NCBI RefSeq assembly: GCF_014204985.1
Contig: NZ_JACHMP010000001.1
Span: forward strand, 3,038,001 to 3,102,000
Source: Streptosporangium becharense
Lineage (GTDB): Bacteria; Actinomycetota; Actinomycetes; Streptosporangiales; Streptosporangiaceae
Length of the DNA stretch: 64,000 nt
Reading direction: 5' to 3'
The notes beneath the pieces were generated by a model that had not been told where the DNA came from, ran no database searches, and saw only the letters and a program-made list of their open reading frames with translations. Below are positions 56,885 through 64,000 of this stretch, one piece after another; position 1 is the first letter of the stretch, and every line of letters starts with the position of its first letter. A program made the translations under genes and the position numbers.

Positions 56885-58078
<1,194 letters not shown>

Positions 58079-58160
58079 TGGTCTCTCCTTAGAGATACTG
58101 ACGTGACTTGCGTCTTCATATTCGGGTTCGGGGAGGCCGGCCCCTCACGGGACCGGCCGA

Positions 58161-58174
58161 CGAGAGATCTCTCG
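58161..58174. other. 14-bp perfect palindrome in the fusA-tuf spacer
   Basis: CGAGAGATCTCTCG, with GCCGG/CCGGC stems just to its left. It may be a protein-binding site or a processing hairpin in the tuf leader. Confidence 0.4.
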
Positions 58175-58236
58175 CCCCGCACCCTCGGATGCGAGCGGCG
58201 ATCGTGCCGCCACCCGCACCCAAAAGGATGCCGGAC

Positions 58237-60336
<2,100 letters not shown>

Positions 60337-60373
60337 TTCTCTCGCGTCCTCTGTCGTCTCGTCGAACCCGCTG

Positions 60374-60844
60374 TTACCAGCGGTAGTGGGCGAAGGCCTT
60401 GTTGGACTCGGCCATCTTGTGGGTGTCCTCGCGCTTCTTGACGCTTGCGCCGAGGCCGTTGCTGGCGTCGAGCAGCTCGTTCATGAGGCGCTCGGTCATG
60501 GTCTTCTCGCGGCGGGCGCGGGCGTACTGCACCAGCCAGCGCAGGGCCAGGGTGGTGCTGCGCGCGGCGCGCACCTCGACCGGGACCTGGTAGGTCGCGC
60601 CACCGACACGGCGGCTGCGGACCTCAAGGGTGGGCTTGACGTTGTCCAGCGCGCGCTTCAGCGTGACGACCGGGTCGTTGCCGGTCTTCTCACGGGCACC
60701 CTCCAGGGCGCCGTACACGATCGACTGGGCGATGGAACGCTTGCCGTCGAGGAGCACCTTGTTGATCAGCGCGGTGACCAGGGGCGAGTTGTGAACCGGG
60801 TCAGCCATGAGCTGACGACGGCCAGGAGAACCCTTGCGAGGCAT
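60374..60844 (-). CDS. rpsG: 30S ribosomal protein S7
   Basis: A 156-residue S7 ([44 protein letters not shown] region). Head assembly initiator and, in E. coli, repressor of the str operon. 2 nt after rpsL. Confidence 0.99.
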   Translation of the reverse strand: MPRKGSPGRRQLMADPVHNSPLVTALINKVLLDGKRSIAQSIVYGALEGAREKTGNDPVVTLKRALDNVKPTLEVRSRRVGGATYQVPVEVRAARSTTLALRWLVQYARARREKTMTERLMNELLDASNGLGASVKKREDTHKMAESNKAFAHYRW

Positions 60845-60846
60845 TC

Positions 60847-61218
60847 TTACTTCTCCTTCTTCGCGCCGTAACGGCTGCGGGCCTGCTTGCGGTTGCGAAC
60901 ACCCTGGGTGTCGAGAGAACCGCGAACGATCTTGTAGCGCACACCCGGCAGGTCCTTAACACGACCGCCGCGGACGAGCACGATGGAGTGCTCCTGGAGG
61001 TTGTGGCCGACACCGGGGATGTAGGCCGTGACCTCGATGCCGCTGCTCAGCTTGACACGCGCGACCTTACGGAGAGCGGAGTTCGGCTTCTTCGGGGTCG
61101 TGGTGTAAACGCGCATGCAGGTGCCGCGCCGCTGGGGGCTGGCCTTGAGCGCCGGGGTCTTGGTCTTGGTGACCTTGTCCTGGCGGCCCTTACGGACCAG
61201 CTGCTGGATAGTGGGCAC
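60847..61218 (-). CDS. rpsL: 30S ribosomal protein S12
   Basis: A 123-residue S12, GTG start ([18 protein letters not shown]) with GGAG 5 nt upstream. Lys43 in [11 protein letters not shown] and Lys88 in [12 protein letters not shown] are the streptomycin-sensitive residues, and Asp89 is the usual methylthiolation site. First gene of the str operon. Confidence 0.99.
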   Translation of the reverse strand: MPTIQQLVRKGRQDKVTKTKTPALKASPQRRGTCMRVYTTTPKKPNSALRKVARVKLSSGIEVTAYIPGVGHNLQEHSIVLVRGGRVKDLPGVRYKIVRGSLDTQGVRNRKQARSRYGAKKEK

Positions 61219-61494
61219 TACATCTCCGTTTCGCGCCTTGGCCGGTGTTACGTAGTCAGAGGGACGAGCAGGCTCGGCCACGCGGCCCAGCTTCCTCTAC
61301 CCATTGTGCATTTCGCAGGTTCTGCCGGTGTCATGACCTGCTGGTTTTCCTCGCACTTCGACCCCCGCGCTCGGGCGTGTCGCGCTCGCATCGTGCCATG
61401 CACAACCACGACCGAGCCTGGTGGAGGATCCACGCTGCACCCCCACCCGGGAGCGCACACGTGAGAGCCCATGAGACCACGGGCACGAAGAGTA

Positions 61495-61523
61495 AGGCTA
61501 CCCAGCTCGACACGGCCCGTCAA
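61495..61523 (-). promoter_or_regulatory. str operon (rpsL) promoter
   Basis: Minus-strand TTGACG (61518-61523) and TAGCCT (61495-61500) with exact 17-nt spacing. Predicted start near 61488 gives a leader of about 270 nt before rpsL. Confidence 0.75.
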
Positions 61524-62080
61524 AACGACTGCCGGAGCGTGTTCCTCCTCAGAGGTCGCGGGTCGCTCAAGCTGCCGAAATCGTAGCAGCCGGGCCGCCG
61601 GGAGCGAACGACATCGACCGATGCCCGCTGTCTTCCCGGACCTTTTCGCGACCCCGGTGACCTTGCCGGGGGATGAACAGCTCCTGTCTTCGCTGGAACA
61701 CCAAAGGTGTCAAACCAAGCAAAACTCTACCTTACCCCCTGAGGAGCCCTCCGTCCAGGCGCAGGACGGCCGCGGACGCCGGCGCGGAGCGAACGTGAGG
61801 CGGACACGGACCCGGATGCGGCCGCACGGCGGACGTGGAGAACGCGGCCGGGGAACGGACGTCCACGCGAAGCGCGGGGCGGACCCACCGCGAGGCGGAC
61901 GGGCGAATGTGGACGTGGAGGCACGGGGACGCCGAGCACGTCATGTCACGCCCCGCCGGTGGCGGCCCACAACCGCCAGGAGACGAGCGCACGCCCGCAC
62001 GGCCCTCCCCGCGAGGGCACGATCCGTCTCATCCGGCACCCCGGACAGACGCACCCGGCGGGACACTCCCGAAAAAGCGC

Positions 62081-62114
62081 GAGGCGCCCGGAGACCGAGG
62101 TCTCCGGGCGCCTC
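62081..62114 (-). terminator. rpoC intrinsic terminator
   Basis: A 15-16-bp perfect stem (62081-62096 with 62099-62114) begins 20 nt after the rpoC stop and is followed on the minus strand, after four bases, by five T residues (62073-62077). It is the only canonical U-tract terminator recognised in the window. Confidence 0.9.
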
Positions 62115-62133
62115 CCCGTTCGTTCGGGAACGG

Positions 62134-64000
<1,867 letters not shown>

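Larger units (their letters stand above)
61219..62133. other. Non-coding region between rpoC and rpsL
   Basis: A 915-nt gap, long for this junction. From right to left it holds the rpoC terminator, a GC-rich stretch (61740-62060) with many degenerate GCGGAC-type words, an ACACC-AAA-GGTGT hairpin at 61698-61710, the rpsL promoter (61495-61523) and about 270 nt of rpsL leader. Short frames here are Arg/Pro-rich and lack coding support. Confidence 0.6.

Noticed and set aside
60847-61218. Streptomycin-resistance substitution in rpsL
   Set aside because: Lys43 and Lys88 are both wild type.
61684-61713. Second rpsL promoter from TTGACA at 61708-61713
   Set aside because: A perfect -35 is present on the minus strand, but no TANNNT occurs 16-18 nt downstream.

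Overview
The window is a 64 kb piece of a high-GC actinobacterial chromosome. It carries no rRNA, tRNA, CRISPR array or insertion sequence that I could recognise. The evidence for Actinobacteria is strong GC bias at third codon positions, frequent GTG starts, a His-rich GroEL1 in an operon with groES under a CIRCE operator, and gene order that follows the guaB3-guaB2-(DUF5319)-rsdA-sigD-groEL1-groES-tsaD-rimI-tsaB-tsaE-alr-nnr-glmS-glmM-rpsI-rplM-truA-rplQ-rpoA block known from Mycobacterium tuberculosis. The mix of Uma2 nuclease, class F sortase, proline-rich membrane proteins and a large Ser/Thr kinase points to a Streptosporangiales-like actinomycete; that placement is inference.

Layout. 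1-2.6 kb: a membrane Ser/Thr kinase. 2.6-5.3 kb: guaB3 and guaB (minus strand). 5.7-8.2 kb: an HTH regulator, a DUF5319 protein, a very short RsdA-like anti-sigma candidate and a SigD-like sigma factor. 8.4-10.7 kb: groES-groEL with promoter and CIRCE. 10.8-14.6 kb: an accessory block (Uma2 nuclease, methyltransferase, MarR regulator and ene-reductase with a triple operator). 14.6-23 kb: the tRNA t6A genes (tsaD, rimI, tsaB, tsaE), split by a class F sortase and a dual-anchored lipoprotein, then alpha/beta hydrolase, alr, nnr and acpS. 23-33.5 kb: glmS, coaA, a DUF389 membrane protein, a four-gene double ABC exporter operon, then glmM-rpsI-rplM. 33.7-38.1 kb: a CAP-domain protein and two paralogous proline-rich single-pass membrane proteins, in the slot that holds ESX-4 in mycobacteria. 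38.1-61.2 kb: truA followed by the complete alpha, spc, S10 and str ribosomal operons (minus strand, with map, adk and secY). 61.2-64 kb: a long non-coding gap and the 3' part of rpoC.

The core genes serve purine synthesis, protein folding, tRNA t6A modification, peptidoglycan precursor supply (alr, glmS, glmM), coenzyme A and acyl carrier protein priming, and translation, transcription and secretion. The accessory blocks are mostly cell-envelope or regulatory. Many non-ribosomal genes have a TANNNT hexamer 6-8 nt before the start codon, suggesting leaderless transcription. The ribosomal super-cluster is punctuated by perfect hairpins at transcription-unit borders and also inside classical operons.
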